Part shown: one piece after another, positions 49,644 through 63,684 of the stretch
How positions within the stretch are numbered: the first letter of the stretch is position 1
How the letters are laid out: every line of letters begins with the position of its first letter
DNA from: an uncultured Methanobacterium sp.
Lineage (GTDB): Archaea > Methanobacteriota > Methanobacteria > Methanobacteriales > Methanobacteriaceae
Assembly (NCBI RefSeq): GCF_963666025.1
Contig: NZ_OY762552.1
Span: forward strand, 248,001-312,000
DNA: 64,000 bases
Direction: 5' to 3'
Notes under the pieces: model-generated
What the model was told of the DNA's origin: nothing
The model's database searches: none
Seen by the model: only the letters and a program-made list of their open reading frames with translations
Translations under genes and position numbers: made by a program

Positions 49644-49801
49644 TCTGTTTTCTCCGTTTTTTCTACGTTCCATTTTTCCCCATAATTCCATTGTAATTAT
49701 TTTACATTAATTAAAACACATTATGGAGTTTTCCAAATTTTCTGAGGATATCTTAGTATTATTAACTTCATTTCGAACATACTAATGACCCGGTAGAAAA
49801 T

Positions 49802-49833
49802 ATAACAATTGTTATATTATTTTACTATTTAAA
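49802..49833 (-). promoter_or_regulatory. metY promoter with one WTAAC-NATN-GTTAW operator
   Basis: On the minus strand TTTAAATA (49833-49826) is a TATA-like box and ATAACAATTGTTAT (49815-49802) begins ten bases downstream, over the expected transcription start. The leader to the metY ATG is about 155 bases. The site faces the divergent flavoprotein promoter 120 bases away. Confidence 0.72.
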
Positions 49834-49938
49834 CTTTGCCCCCAATTTTAGTTTAACAGCCGTTTTTCCGAATTTTAACCACCACCCCATTGGAGTAAAT
49901 TAAATCAACCGGGAAAATTAATAATATACATAACATAA

Positions 49939-49962
49939 CTTATATAATATAACAATAGTTAT
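49939..49962 (+). promoter_or_regulatory. Flavoprotein promoter with one WTAAC-NATN-GTTAW operator
   Basis: The TATA box CTTATATAAT (49939-49948) is followed at once by ATAACAATAGTTAT (49949-49962). The start codon is 19 bases further on, so the leader is very short. The order equals that at 32.5 kb. Confidence 0.75.
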
Positions 49963-49980
49963 ATAAATTTTGGTGATACA

Positions 49981-50376
49981 ATGACCATGACTGAAGAAAT
50001 GATGGACGCAATTGAAAAAGACTTGGTATTTCTTGCAACTGCCAGCAGTGAAGGTATTCCCAATGTGGTTCCAATTGGCTTTGCCAGGCCCATTGATAAC
50101 GGAAGCATATTAATCGCTGACAACTACATGAACAAAACCCGAAAAAACATTGAAGAAAACCCCAACGTTGCCATTGTAACCAAGGACGCCCAGAAAAACC
50201 CCTACCAGTTCAAGGGAACTGCTGAGATCTTTGAGTCAGGTAAGATCTTCGATGAAGTGGTGGAATGGGCCCAGAATGTTATGACCAAACTTAATCCCAA
50301 AGCAGCCATCGTGGTTAAGTTAACTGAAATATACTCGGTACAGCCTGGTCCTGAAGCTGGGAAAAAAGTTGAATAA
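49981..50376 (+). CDS. PNPOx-like flavin-binding protein
   Basis: A 131-residue split-barrel protein of the pyridoxamine 5'-phosphate oxidase-like family: LVFLATASSEGIPNVVPIG and NKTRKNIEENPNVAI are typical of FMN-binding members. The reaction is unknown; some relatives bind FMN, F420 or heme. GGTGAT-N3-ATG start. Regulation by the shared operator links it to sulfur metabolism, perhaps as a reductase for sulfur compounds, which is inference. Confidence 0.85.
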   Translation: MTMTEEMMDAIEKDLVFLATASSEGIPNVVPIGFARPIDNGSILIADNYMNKTRKNIEENPNVAIVTKDAQKNPYQFKGTAEIFESGKIFDEVVEWAQNVMTKLNPKAAIVVKLTEIYSVQPGPEAGKKVE

Positions 50377-50549
50377 ATAATAATCTGAGAAGTTGAATAG
50401 ATATATCTAACTAATATATTTATTCAATATTTTTATTCAATTTTTCCTTAAACATCTCTAATTATCGAATAAACCTCAAAAAATGATTCCTGTTAAATTG
50501 ATATAACAATAAATATTTCACTGGAATCTAATGGAAAACAGGGGCAATG

Positions 50550-50570
50550 TTTATATATAACAATTGTTAA
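50550..50570 (+). promoter_or_regulatory. tRNA-Cys promoter with one WTAAC-NATN-GTTAW operator
   Basis: TATA box TTTATATA (50550-50557) joined to ATAACAATTGTTAA (50557-50570), which contains the perfect 12-bp palindrome TAACAATTGTTA. The predicted start lies near 50580, about 40 bases before the mature tRNA. No other gene lies between, so the site should control tRNA-Cys and perhaps cysS. Confidence 0.72.
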
Positions 50571-50621
50571 TGTTTGTAGTGCAGCTTGAAAAATAGCAAA
50601 TTTTTCATGAATCGTTTTTTT

Positions 50622-50692
<71 letters not shown>

Positions 50693-50839
50693 TTTTATTT
50701 ATTAAACAACTAACAGCTAAAGCTATATTTGATAAAAGGATATATCTAACAAGAATCCTGTTGATAATAAGCCATATATAGCTTGATAAAAAGTTTTATC
50801 TAATAATTTGATAATTCTATCAGAAAAATTAGTGATTTT

Positions 50840-52225
50840 ATGATAACCGTATACAACACTTTGTCCCGCAGGAAAGAGATTTTTAAGCCACGTGAAGGAA
50901 ACCGGGTAAAGCTCTTTGTCTGTGGGCCAACAGTTTACGATAACTCTCACATAGGTCACGCACGCACCTATATCTCCTTTGATGTTATCGCCCGTTACCT
51001 AAAATACAGGGGTTACAGTGTTTTCTACGTGCAAAACATCACGGATATCGATGACAAGATCATCAACCGGGCCAGAGAGACTGGGGAAGACACCCTCCAA
51101 CTGGCAAGGAAGTTTGAGAAAAAATACATAGAAGACATGAAGTCCCTGGGTGTGGAAAATGTCAACCTCTATGCCCGGGCCACTGAACACATAGGTGAAA
51201 TCATTAACCAGATCGAAACACTCCTGGAGAAAGGATTTGCCTATGAAACAGATAGTGGAGTTTACTTTGATGAATCCCGGTTTGAAGATTTTGGTAAACT
51301 TTCCAACCGTAACATTGAAGATTTAAATGTTCACCGAATCAACCCAGACACCAGCAAGCGCAATCCTGGAGATTTTGCACTGTGGAAAAAAAAGGACGAA
51401 AGACCATACTGGGATTCTCCTTGGGGCCCGGGACGACCAGGATGGCACATTGAAGACACCGCCATAACCGAAGAATACTTCGGACCACAGTACGATATAC
51501 ACGGTGGAGGTCTGGATCTCATATTCCCACACCATGAAGCAGAAATAGCCCAGATGGAATCCGCATCCGGGAAAAAACCCATGGTTCGCTACTGGATGCA
51601 CACCGGTTTTTTGAATGTTTTGGGAGAGAAGATGTCCAAATCCCTGGGAAACTTCATCACCATCAAAGACCTGTTACAGGAATATCCACCAGAGGTATTC
51701 AGATTCTTTGTCTTATCCACCCATTACCGCAGCCCCATAGATTTCAGTAAGGAAATACTGGAACAATCCCAAAACGGGCTTAAAAGAATATATAAACTTA
51801 CCGAAACCATTGAAGATCTCTTGGAAAGTGATATTCCGGAAATTGGTAAAGCAGACACAGAACATGACCAGTTACTCCGTGAAACCAGGAAAAATTTCCT
51901 GAAAGCAATGGACAATGATTTTAACACACCATTTGCCCTTTCATCCATTTTCGATTTCATAAGAGATATGAACAGGGAAATAAATGAATTGAACGTTTCC
52001 AAAAATACGTTGCTTAATATTAAAGAATTTATAAACGAAATTGGCGATATTTTAGGTTTTGAATTTGTTTTAAATAAATCTCATGGTGATGCTACTGATG
52101 AACTGGTGAATATTCTCACCGATGTTCGGGATAAACTTCGTGAAAAGAAGGATTATGAGCTTTCTGATGAAATCAGGAGCAAATTAAATGATCTGAACAT
52201 TGTTATAGAAGACAGGAAGAATTAA
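50840..52225 (+). CDS. cysS: Cysteinyl-tRNA synthetase
   Basis: Class I synthetase, 461 residues. Zinc ligand Cys28 starts CGPTVYD, the HIGH motif is SHIGHARTY at residues 36-44, and KMSKS is at 264-268. Further blocks are PGRPGWHIE and FPHHEAEIAQ. It charges tRNA-Cys, whose gene lies directly upstream. Many class I methanogens lack CysRS and use the phosphoserine route, so its presence with cysE and cysK is informative. No strong ribosome site is visible; a short AT-rich leader precedes the ATG. Confidence 0.96.
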   Translation: MITVYNTLSRRKEIFKPREGNRVKLFVCGPTVYDNSHIGHARTYISFDVIARYLKYRGYSVFYVQNITDIDDKIINRARETGEDTLQLARKFEKKYIEDMKSLGVENVNLYARATEHIGEIINQIETLLEKGFAYETDSGVYFDESRFEDFGKLSNRNIEDLNVHRINPDTSKRNPGDFALWKKKDERPYWDSPWGPGRPGWHIEDTAITEEYFGPQYDIHGGGLDLIFPHHEAEIAQMESASGKKPMVRYWMHTGFLNVLGEKMSKSLGNFITIKDLLQEYPPEVFRFFVLSTHYRSPIDFSKEILEQSQNGLKRIYKLTETIEDLLESDIPEIGKADTEHDQLLRETRKNFLKAMDNDFNTPFALSSIFDFIRDMNREINELNVSKNTLLNIKEFINEIGDILGFEFVLNKSHGDATDELVNILTDVRDKLREKKDYELSDEIRSKLNDLNIVIEDRKN

Positions 52226-52239
52226 TTTTAAAAAAATTA

Positions 52240-52268
52240 GGGAATTACTCAAAGAATAAGTAATTCCC
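52240..52268 (+). terminator. Hairpin after cysS
   Basis: GGGAATTACT (52240-52249) and AGTAATTCCC (52259-52268) form a perfect 10-bp stem with a 9-base loop, 15 bases after the cysS stop. A T run does not follow, so it could also be an RNA-stabilising element. Confidence 0.5.
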
Positions 52269-52351
52269 AGATTAAAAATTAATAATTTAAAATTTAATAA
52301 TACTGAAATTTAATAATACTGAAAATTTATCACGTTTTTAAAGTGAATATC

Positions 52352-53701
52352 ATGATATACGATGTTATTGTAGTGGGAACCGGTGCCGGTGGATCAACTG
52401 TGGCCCGTGAACTTTCAATGAAAGGTCTTGATGTTTTAATGCTGGAGAAGGGAGACTTCATACCATCAGGTGCTGCAGCTGGAGAAATCAAAACTGCCAA
52501 ATTAATTTTAGACCAAAAAGAAATTTTAGACCAAGAAGAGGATGGTCAAAAATTTAATGAAAAATATGAATTCCTGAAGTACGCTGGAGAACTGATGTAC
52601 ATTGAAGGAGTTGGTGGAACCACCCCTGTTTCACTGGCCAATGCATGTTACGCCTGTACAACATGTTACTCTAACTCTCCCACCGCCCAGTTCAAGATCC
52701 ACGACCTGAAATTATTTGAAGAACTCATGGAAGCCAGCAGGGACATGAATGTAGGTCCACTTCCCCAGAGGTTGACTGGTCCGGTGACCCGTAAAATATG
52801 GGATGCTACTGAGAAACTGGGCTACTTTGTTGAGCCCATGCCTAAATTTATTGATTATTCCAAGTGCAATAACTGTGGACTCTGCATCGCTGGATGCACG
52901 CGCGGAGCAAAATGGGATGCAGCTAGCTTTGTTGAAGATGCTAAAAATGCAGGAGCAACTCTGGTACCTGACTTTGAAGTAGTAAAAGTCCTGCACAGTG
53001 AAGGAGAGTGCAGGGGAGTGGAGGGTTTAGATAGTGATGGGAATATCAAAACCTACCATGCTCAAAGGGTCGTAGTGGCAGCAGGAGCACTGAACACCCC
53101 CCGAATTTTAAAAAATAGCCAGATCACAGATGGAGTGGGGCAGGGTCTTTTCACTGATTTATTCATCACAGTGGGTGGCTTCCTAAAAGATGCAGGTCTA
53201 AACCAGGAGTTACCCATGGGAATTAAATCTGAATTTGGAGCATACTTCATATCACCACACTTTTCTGGCCAGCTGGTTACATTAATAGCAGAAAAGGGTT
53301 TCAATCCCCGGAATAAGGATGTGGTGGGTTTAATGGTTAAAATTGCAGATGAAGCTAATGGTTCCATGAACGAGGATGGTTCTGTTACCAAACCTCTGAC
53401 CAGTTCCGATCTGAAACTGTTAACTGAAGGCTATGATAAAGCAGTGGAAATACTCACTGAGGTAGGTGTGGATCCTTCTTCTATTGTTGCCACACCCATC
53501 AGAGGAGCACACCCTGGCGGTACTGCAGCCATGGGTAAGGTAGTGGACCGATCACTGGAAACTGAGGTAAATGGTCTTTTCATTGCCGATGCCAGTGTTA
53601 TCCCCCTGGCACCAGGACGACCACCAATATTAACCATCACTTCACTGGCTAAAAGACTGGCTAAAAATATAATTCATAATGCCCTTGAATTAAAAAATTA
53701 A
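52352..53701 (+). CDS. GMC-type FAD oxidoreductase with a [4Fe-4S] motif
   Basis: A 449-residue FAD enzyme. The N-terminal VIVVGTGAGGSTVAREL binds FAD, and the C-terminal ADASVIPLAPGRPPILTI with HPGGTAAMG is the GMC oxidoreductase signature containing the catalytic His region. Unusually, CNNCGLCIAGC (around residues 171-181) is a full [4Fe-4S] ligand set, and CYACTTC lies earlier (about 100-106). So it can probably pass electrons from FAD to an iron-sulfur acceptor rather than oxygen. It is followed by HdrC-, HdrB- and HdrA-like genes on the same strand. Start: ATG at 52352 in preference to GTG at 52343. Substrate unknown. Confidence 0.8.
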   Translation: MIYDVIVVGTGAGGSTVARELSMKGLDVLMLEKGDFIPSGAAAGEIKTAKLILDQKEILDQEEDGQKFNEKYEFLKYAGELMYIEGVGGTTPVSLANACYACTTCYSNSPTAQFKIHDLKLFEELMEASRDMNVGPLPQRLTGPVTRKIWDATEKLGYFVEPMPKFIDYSKCNNCGLCIAGCTRGAKWDAASFVEDAKNAGATLVPDFEVVKVLHSEGECRGVEGLDSDGNIKTYHAQRVVVAAGALNTPRILKNSQITDGVGQGLFTDLFITVGGFLKDAGLNQELPMGIKSEFGAYFISPHFSGQLVTLIAEKGFNPRNKDVVGLMVKIADEANGSMNEDGSVTKPLTSSDLKLLTEGYDKAVEILTEVGVDPSSIVATPIRGAHPGGTAAMGKVVDRSLETEVNGLFIADASVIPLAPGRPPILTITSLAKRLAKNIIHNALELKN

Positions 53702-53949
53702 TCACTCCAATAATTAACAAAATCCATTAAGTACGGGTAATTAAAATTAGGTAATAAAATGTAACTCTATGAAATACCGGGAAATGAAAATTATGCATTT
53801 CATATCAACTAATTAGGTTAATAGTACTGTAATTTAAAAATTAGAGTAATAATTTGTAATTATTAAAAATTATGGATTAAATTTATAAGGCTTAAAAAGC
53901 CCATCACTTAAGAAGAGATGAACAATTCACAAAAAGAGGTAAATTTGTA
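53702..53949 (+). promoter_or_regulatory. Promoter region of the HdrCBA-like group
   Basis: A TATA-like ATTTATAAGG at 53881-53890 and the small hairpin GGCTT/AAGCC at 53889-53901. The start codon of the HdrC-like gene follows at 53950 with AGAGGTAA upstream. None of the sulfur operators was found here. Confidence 0.35.
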
Positions 53950-54537
53950 ATGAGAACTCTTAAGCTTAATGAAGATTCCTCTAAACTTGCCAATGAGGTA
54001 ATCAGCGATTTAAAAGCATCACCCTCCCTTGAACTGTTTAAATGCATCCAGTGCGGAATGTGTACTTCACTATGTCCTGGAGCGCGTTACAGTGATTACA
54101 ACCCCCGAGAAATGGTTAAAAGAGTGCTGGATGGGGATGAAAGTGTTGTTTTTGATGATAATATATGGAACTGTTTCTACTGTTACACTTGTAACAGTGT
54201 TTGCCCCGCCAACAACAGTGCCAGTGTGGTGAACCAAATATTAAGGCAAATGGCAATTAATAAAGGTGAACAGACAGAAAGACTTGCTGCATTTTTAACC
54301 TACGGAGATAGCTTTCTAGAGATTGGAATAGGTTCCATCCCTGCAGCATTTTTTGATGTGCTGGTCAATGATTTTGGACCAGAATGGCTTGATCTCAAAA
54401 TGAACCTTGATAGCGTGCGAAAGGATTTGGGACTGGGACAAGTTACACTACCTGAAGAATCCATTGAAGAAATAGATAAAATTCTCAATGTAACTGGATT
54501 CACCAAGAAAATGGGGAAAATAAGGGGATCCAAATGA
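53950..54537 (+). CDS. HdrC-like iron-sulfur protein
   Basis: A 195-residue protein with two [4Fe-4S] motifs, CIQCGMCTSLCPGA and CFYCYTCNSVCPAN, in the order and spacing of heterodisulfide reductase subunit C. It should shuttle electrons between the HdrA-like and HdrB-like partners. It overlaps the HdrB-like gene by four bases. Whether it belongs to the main methanogenic Hdr or to a paralogous complex cannot be read from it alone; the unusual partners favour a paralogue. Confidence 0.88.
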   Translation: MRTLKLNEDSSKLANEVISDLKASPSLELFKCIQCGMCTSLCPGARYSDYNPREMVKRVLDGDESVVFDDNIWNCFYCYTCNSVCPANNSASVVNQILRQMAINKGEQTERLAAFLTYGDSFLEIGIGSIPAAFFDVLVNDFGPEWLDLKMNLDSVRKDLGLGQVTLPEESIEEIDKILNVTGFTKKMGKIRGSK

Positions 54538-55517
54538 AGAAAATACCTGATAAAAATATTCTATTATTCAAAACATGTTTGGTAAGTGTGGAATATCCCG
54601 GTGTGGAATCATCAACTACCTTCCTGTTTGATAAACTGGGAGTGGGATACCATCGTGATGAACGCCAATCCTGCTGTACTGGTCTGGGACATTACTACGA
54701 TCTTTTTGACCAGCTTTCAACCACCGCTCTGGCTGCCAGGAACTTTTGGGTAGCAAAGGATTCTGGTAACCCAAATATTGCTGTGATGTGCGCCACCTGT
54801 TATGCTATCTTAAAAAAATCTGCAGAAATCCTGAATGAAAATGATGAAGCACGGGAAAAGATCAATGGACTCCTGGAAGAAGCAGGCCTGGGTAAAATGG
54901 TCTACCATAAGGGGGACATAGACCCACATAAAAATATTTTCCATGCAGCTGAGATTCTCTACAATAAAAGAGATATGTTCAAAGATCTCACTCAGCAGCT
55001 TGATTTCTCTCAATTCAATATAGCCACCCATCATGCTTGTCATTACTGTAAAGTGCACTATGAAGACACCATTGGTGGAGTTAGACATCCAGTACTCCTT
55101 GATGAGTTGACTGCTTCCTGTGGTGTGGATACTGTAGAATGGTATGATCAAAAACGCCTTACTTGTGGTGCTGGTTTCCGTCAGCGTTTCACCAACAATG
55201 AGCTTTCACTCAGTGTGACCGCTGAAAAGCTCACCAGTCTTAAGGAGAACCAGACCGATATAATGCTGCACATGTGCCCCAACTGCCAGATGCAGTTTGA
55301 CCGTTACCAGCCAGTTATTGAGAAGAAACTGGGTGAGAAATTCAACATATTCCACCTTAACATATCCCAGTTTTTAGCTCTGAACATGGGGGCTGACCCC
55401 TACAAAGTGCTGGGAATTCAAACCCACACGGTTCCGGTGGAACCACTATTAAAAAAACTGGGTATTGAACCGGTTAAAAGTCCAATTAAATCTGAAAAAC
55501 TGAAGATAGATCATTAA
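54534..55517 (+). CDS. HdrB-like protein with an altered second CCG motif
   Basis: A 327-residue protein with two cysteine-rich CCG-type domains, as in HdrB, where each binds a noncubane [4Fe-4S] cluster. The first set is complete (Cys15, Cys47, Cys48, Cys86, Cys89). In the second, HACHYC and CPNC are present but the CC pair reads Thr210-Cys211 (LTCGAGF). One ligand of the second cluster is therefore missing, so a standard CoM-CoB heterodisulfide reaction is uncertain. It is longer at the C-terminus than usual. The next 175 bases contain a duplicated 19-bp element. Confidence 0.85.
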   Translation: MKKIPDKNILLFKTCLVSVEYPGVESSTTFLFDKLGVGYHRDERQSCCTGLGHYYDLFDQLSTTALAARNFWVAKDSGNPNIAVMCATCYAILKKSAEILNENDEAREKINGLLEEAGLGKMVYHKGDIDPHKNIFHAAEILYNKRDMFKDLTQQLDFSQFNIATHHACHYCKVHYEDTIGGVRHPVLLDELTASCGVDTVEWYDQKRLTCGAGFRQRFTNNELSLSVTAEKLTSLKENQTDIMLHMCPNCQMQFDRYQPVIEKKLGEKFNIFHLNISQFLALNMGADPYKVLGIQTHTVPVEPLLKKLGIEPVKSPIKSEKLKIDH

Positions 55518-55558
55518 ATATTGTGTTCTCATCTTTTAGATGGTAAAATCTTTAGATT

Positions 55559-55608
55559 GGGAAAAATCTAATAGATTGGTAAAAATCTTGGGAAAAATCT
55601 AATAGATT
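55559..55608. repeat. 19-bp direct repeats before the HdrA-like gene
   Basis: GGGAAAAATCTAATAGATT occurs at 55559-55577 and again at 55590-55608, 31 bp apart. Each contains the small palindrome AATCT-AAT-AGATT. They lie 90-140 bases before the start codon and could be operators. Confidence 0.6.
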
Positions 55609-55700
55609 AGGGAAATCTTTTAGAATTGTAAAAAAATAATCAACTATAATCCTTGATTAATCCAGTATAATCCATCAATCCTTTAAGGAGATTGGTTAAT

Positions 55701-59234
<3,534 letters not shown>

Positions 59235-59292
59235 GTTTTTCCTCCGATTTTTTTGTTTTTTTATAAGTCATACTTCAATCAGTACAACTACT

Positions 59293-59336
<44 letters not shown>

Positions 59337-59476
59337 AGTATGTAAAATTTTTGGAACAGATATTCCCCTGCAAAAAATTAGGGGAACCCATTGAAAATAA
59401 CGGGAACAATTGGAATAAATCAATTCAATATAAATAATTAGTGTTACCCAAAAGTTCGTAAGAAAAGGTGTTAGTA

Positions 59477-59809
59477 ATGTCCATAAAAGTAGCAGTTGCC
59501 AGTAGCGATGGAAAGTACATCAACCAGCATTTTGGAATGGCTTCCCAATTTCTGATTTTTGAGTTAGATGCTGATGGAACCCATAAGTTCTTGGAGTTGA
59601 GGGAAAACAAACCTGCCTGCAGCATGGAAGGTCACAGTGAATTATCAATGGAAGAAAGTGTTAAATTAATATCAGACTGCCAGGCAGTACTTGCCGGTCA
59701 AATCGGTCCAGGGGCCATTGACATACTGTTGAAAAACAATATAAATCCTTACATAGCACCAACATTTATTGAAGATGCATTGGACCAGCTGGCAGGTCTT
59801 AAAAAATAA
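59477..59809 (+). CDS. NifX/NifB-associated (dinitrogenase iron-molybdenum cofactor) family protein, copy 1
   Basis: A 110-residue RNase H-like fold protein: KVAVASSDGKYINQHFGMA is the family opening, and IGPGAIDILLKNNINPYIA the closing block. Relatives carry or insert iron-sulfur or iron-molybdenum clusters. The ATG at 59477 has AAGGTG six bases upstream; a GTG at 59468 overlaps that site. The inserted NKPACSMEGHSELSMEES has a single Cys. Confidence 0.85.
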   Translation: MSIKVAVASSDGKYINQHFGMASQFLIFELDADGTHKFLELRENKPACSMEGHSELSMEESVKLISDCQAVLAGQIGPGAIDILLKNNINPYIAPTFIEDALDQLAGLKK

Positions 59810-59903
59810 TGAAAAGACTGATTAATTGACTATTTACGTGACAGTATTCTAAAATCCATTAAATATAAGTTACAATAGACTAGATATAAGCTCAAGTGAT
59901 CAT

Positions 59904-60233
59904 ATGCCTATCAAAGTAGCAGCAGCTAGTAGCGATGGAAAATTTGTAAACCAGCATTTCGGAAAGGCTCAAAAATTCCTGATATTTGAAATAAAAGATA
60001 ATGGTGAACATGAATTCATTGAGCTTAGAGAAACAGCCCCCCGGTGTGGTGGAGATCCGAATTTAAAAGAGGAAACAATCGAATTAATTTCAGACTGTGA
60101 TGTCCTATTGGTCAATCAGATTGGACCTGGAGCCCAGAAGAAACTGATAAATAGAGGAGTTAGACCCTTGATCATGCCTGTTTTCATAGAAGATGCTCTG
60201 AGAAAATTGTACTCACTGCTGCAAGATGGTTAA
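59904..60233 (+). CDS. NifX/NifB-associated family protein, copy 2
   Basis: A 109-residue paralogue of the preceding gene (KVAAASSDGKFVNQHFGKA; IGPGAQKKLINRGVRPLIM). It probably arose by tandem duplication. It lies 94 bases downstream of copy 1 and 180 bases upstream of cysK. The central loop differs (RETAPRCGGDPNLKEE). A role in iron-sulfur or Mo cofactor handling is inferred from the family. Ribosome site: a weak AAGTGATC. Confidence 0.84.
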   Translation: MPIKVAAASSDGKFVNQHFGKAQKFLIFEIKDNGEHEFIELRETAPRCGGDPNLKEETIELISDCDVLLVNQIGPGAQKKLINRGVRPLIMPVFIEDALRKLYSLLQDG

Positions 60234-60281
60234 TTTATCTTATTGAATTTCTTTCTTACAATGATCTTGATTGATTATGGT

Positions 60282-60402
<121 letters not shown>

Positions 60403-60414
60403 AAAGGTGAAAAA

Positions 60415-61401
60415 ATGGTAAAGATACCGGAATTGACAAGAGGAATTGCAAACGATATAACCGAAACCATTGGAAACACACCACTGGTCAGGTTAAATAG
60501 AATAAGCGAAGGTTTAGATGCAGAAATATTAGTAAAACTTGAATCATTCAACCCCATCAGCAGTGTCAAAGACCGAATTGGAGTAGCACTAATTGAACAC
60601 GGGGAAGAAATAGGAGCCATAAAACCGGATTCAGTTTTAATTGAACCCACCAGCGGGAACACTGGAATTGCCCTGGCATTTGTAGCTGCAGCAAGGGGAT
60701 ACCGATTAATACTCACCATTCCAGACACTATGTCCATTGAAAGAAGGAAACTTTTGGCAACCTTCGGTGCTGAAATAGTTTTAACACCAGGTGCAGATGG
60801 AATGCCTGGTGCAGTAGCCAAAGCTGAAGAACTGGCCGCAGAAATACCAAACTCTGTACTACCTCAGCAATTCAAAAATCCAGCAAACCCCAAAATCCAC
60901 CGGGAAACCACTGCTCAGGAAATCTGGAGAGACACTGATGGAAAAGTGGACATCGTTGTGGGAGGAGTAGGTACTGGCGGAACCATCACCGGCCTCGCAC
61001 AAGCTTTAAAGGAAAAGAAACCTGAAATCAAAGCAGTTGCAGTAGAACCCGCAACATCACCAGTCCTATCCACCGGAGTAAAAGGACCACATAAAATACA
61101 GGGAATCGGTGCCGGATTTGTGCCAGAAGTATACGATGCAGACCTTATTGACGAAGTCATTCCCATTAAAGATGAAGATGCCGGAGCATATCTATTAAGA
61201 CTGGCCAGGGAAGAAGGAATTCTGGCAGGTATTTCATCAGGAGCAGCCACCCGTGCAGCAGTAGAACTTGCCCAGCGCGAAGAAAACAAAGGCAAACAGA
61301 TAGTGGTTATACTACCTGACACCGGTGAACGGTACCTGAGTGTTGGATGGGTTTTCGAAGAGATTTACAAAACCTACGAAGACACAATTCCTCAAATATA
61401 A
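60415..61401 (+). CDS. cysK: Cysteine synthase (O-acetylserine sulfhydrylase)
   Basis: PLP enzyme of 328 residues that makes cysteine from O-acetylserine and sulfide. The PLP lysine is Lys52 in SSVKDR; the substrate loop EPTSGNTGIALAF, the phosphate-binding GVGTGGTITG and the SSGAA block are all in place. Start ATG at 60415 has AGGTGA just upstream; a GTG at 60385 lies within the operator region and is unlikely. cysE follows 128 bases downstream. Confidence 0.95.
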   Translation: MVKIPELTRGIANDITETIGNTPLVRLNRISEGLDAEILVKLESFNPISSVKDRIGVALIEHGEEIGAIKPDSVLIEPTSGNTGIALAFVAAARGYRLILTIPDTMSIERRKLLATFGAEIVLTPGADGMPGAVAKAEELAAEIPNSVLPQQFKNPANPKIHRETTAQEIWRDTDGKVDIVVGGVGTGGTITGLAQALKEKKPEIKAVAVEPATSPVLSTGVKGPHKIQGIGAGFVPEVYDADLIDEVIPIKDEDAGAYLLRLAREEGILAGISSGAATRAAVELAQREENKGKQIVVILPDTGERYLSVGWVFEEIYKTYEDTIPQI

Positions 61402-61429
61402 ATTAGTGATAGTATAATAGTAAAAAATC

Positions 61430-61458
61430 CATTCAATGCCTTTATCAAGCGTTGAATG
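61430..61458 (+). terminator. Hairpin between cysK and cysE
   Basis: CATTCAA (61430-61436) and TTGAATG (61452-61458) form a stem continued by GC/GC inside, followed by T-rich sequence (TATTTTATGATTTTT). It may terminate or attenuate the cysK transcript before cysE. Confidence 0.5.
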
Positions 61459-61529
61459 TATTTTATGATTTTTCTAAAAAAACCTAATTAATAAACTATT
61501 AGATTTGAACTTTACAGGAGGAAAAAGTA

Positions 61530-62930
<1,401 letters not shown>

Positions 62931-63684
62931 CAACTTAAAAGGCCACAGTCCTTGACTTTTATCCATATTTTTCCTTAACTTCATAAAATTCCAAATTTGT
63001 TTAATTTGAGTTTTTGTTTTATTCTCAAATAATTTTATCTTCAATGACTTTTTCTCAAACGAATTTATCGTAAAATGAATTATCCTAAACTTATTATCCC
63101 ACCATTCTTAAAATGATTAATCCAAAGAATTATCACAATAAATTTGTTCTCAAATGAATTTATTATAAAAAATCATTAGAATATTAGAATACCCCTATTT
63201 TCTAGCTAATTTTTTATTTTAAGCGATATTTGCTCATTTTTAATTTAACATATTAAGTAATCTAACATATTTAATCTAATTTTTTGATGATCTGTAATGA
63301 TCATAATTTTATCACACTTTTCCGGGTTACATCATAATTTATCATCCATATGGTGCGACTGGTTTGATAAATATAAGCACCCAAATAGATTATTGTTTTT
63401 GCAAATTAAGATTTAAACATCCAAACTGTTAAAAAGCTATACGAACTGTTCTGGTATTAACTAAATATTTATATATCATAGAATATGAATTAAATTGATG
63501 ACTTTAGTTACAACTTACACGACCAGTGATTCTAATTGAAATCATGTAATAAAATATGTATTAAATATATTAAATTGGATAAAATCCAATTTAGAATAAA
63601 TTTGTGATTAATCATTTTCATTTGAAAATAACTAATTTAAACAGTTATTTTCATTTGCAAATAAAAAAAATGGAGGTGAAAAAG
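62931..63684. other. Long AT-rich intergenic region with degenerate repeats
   Basis: About 750 bases without a convincing gene. Three degenerate copies of a TTCTCAAAyGAATTTAT-like element begin at 63022, 63052 and 63147. A TATA-like ATTTATATATC occurs near 63466-63476. Closer to the next gene are the 17-bp repeats listed separately. Confidence 0.45.
63614..63663 (+). repeat. 17-bp direct repeats upstream of the last gene
   Basis: ATTTTCATTTGAAAATA (63614-63630) and ATTTTCATTTGCAAATA (63647-63663) differ at one base and are spaced 33 bp, about three helical turns. Each is close to a palindrome (TTTTC-ATTT-GAAAA). They could bind a regulator of the following surface-protein gene. Confidence 0.55.
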
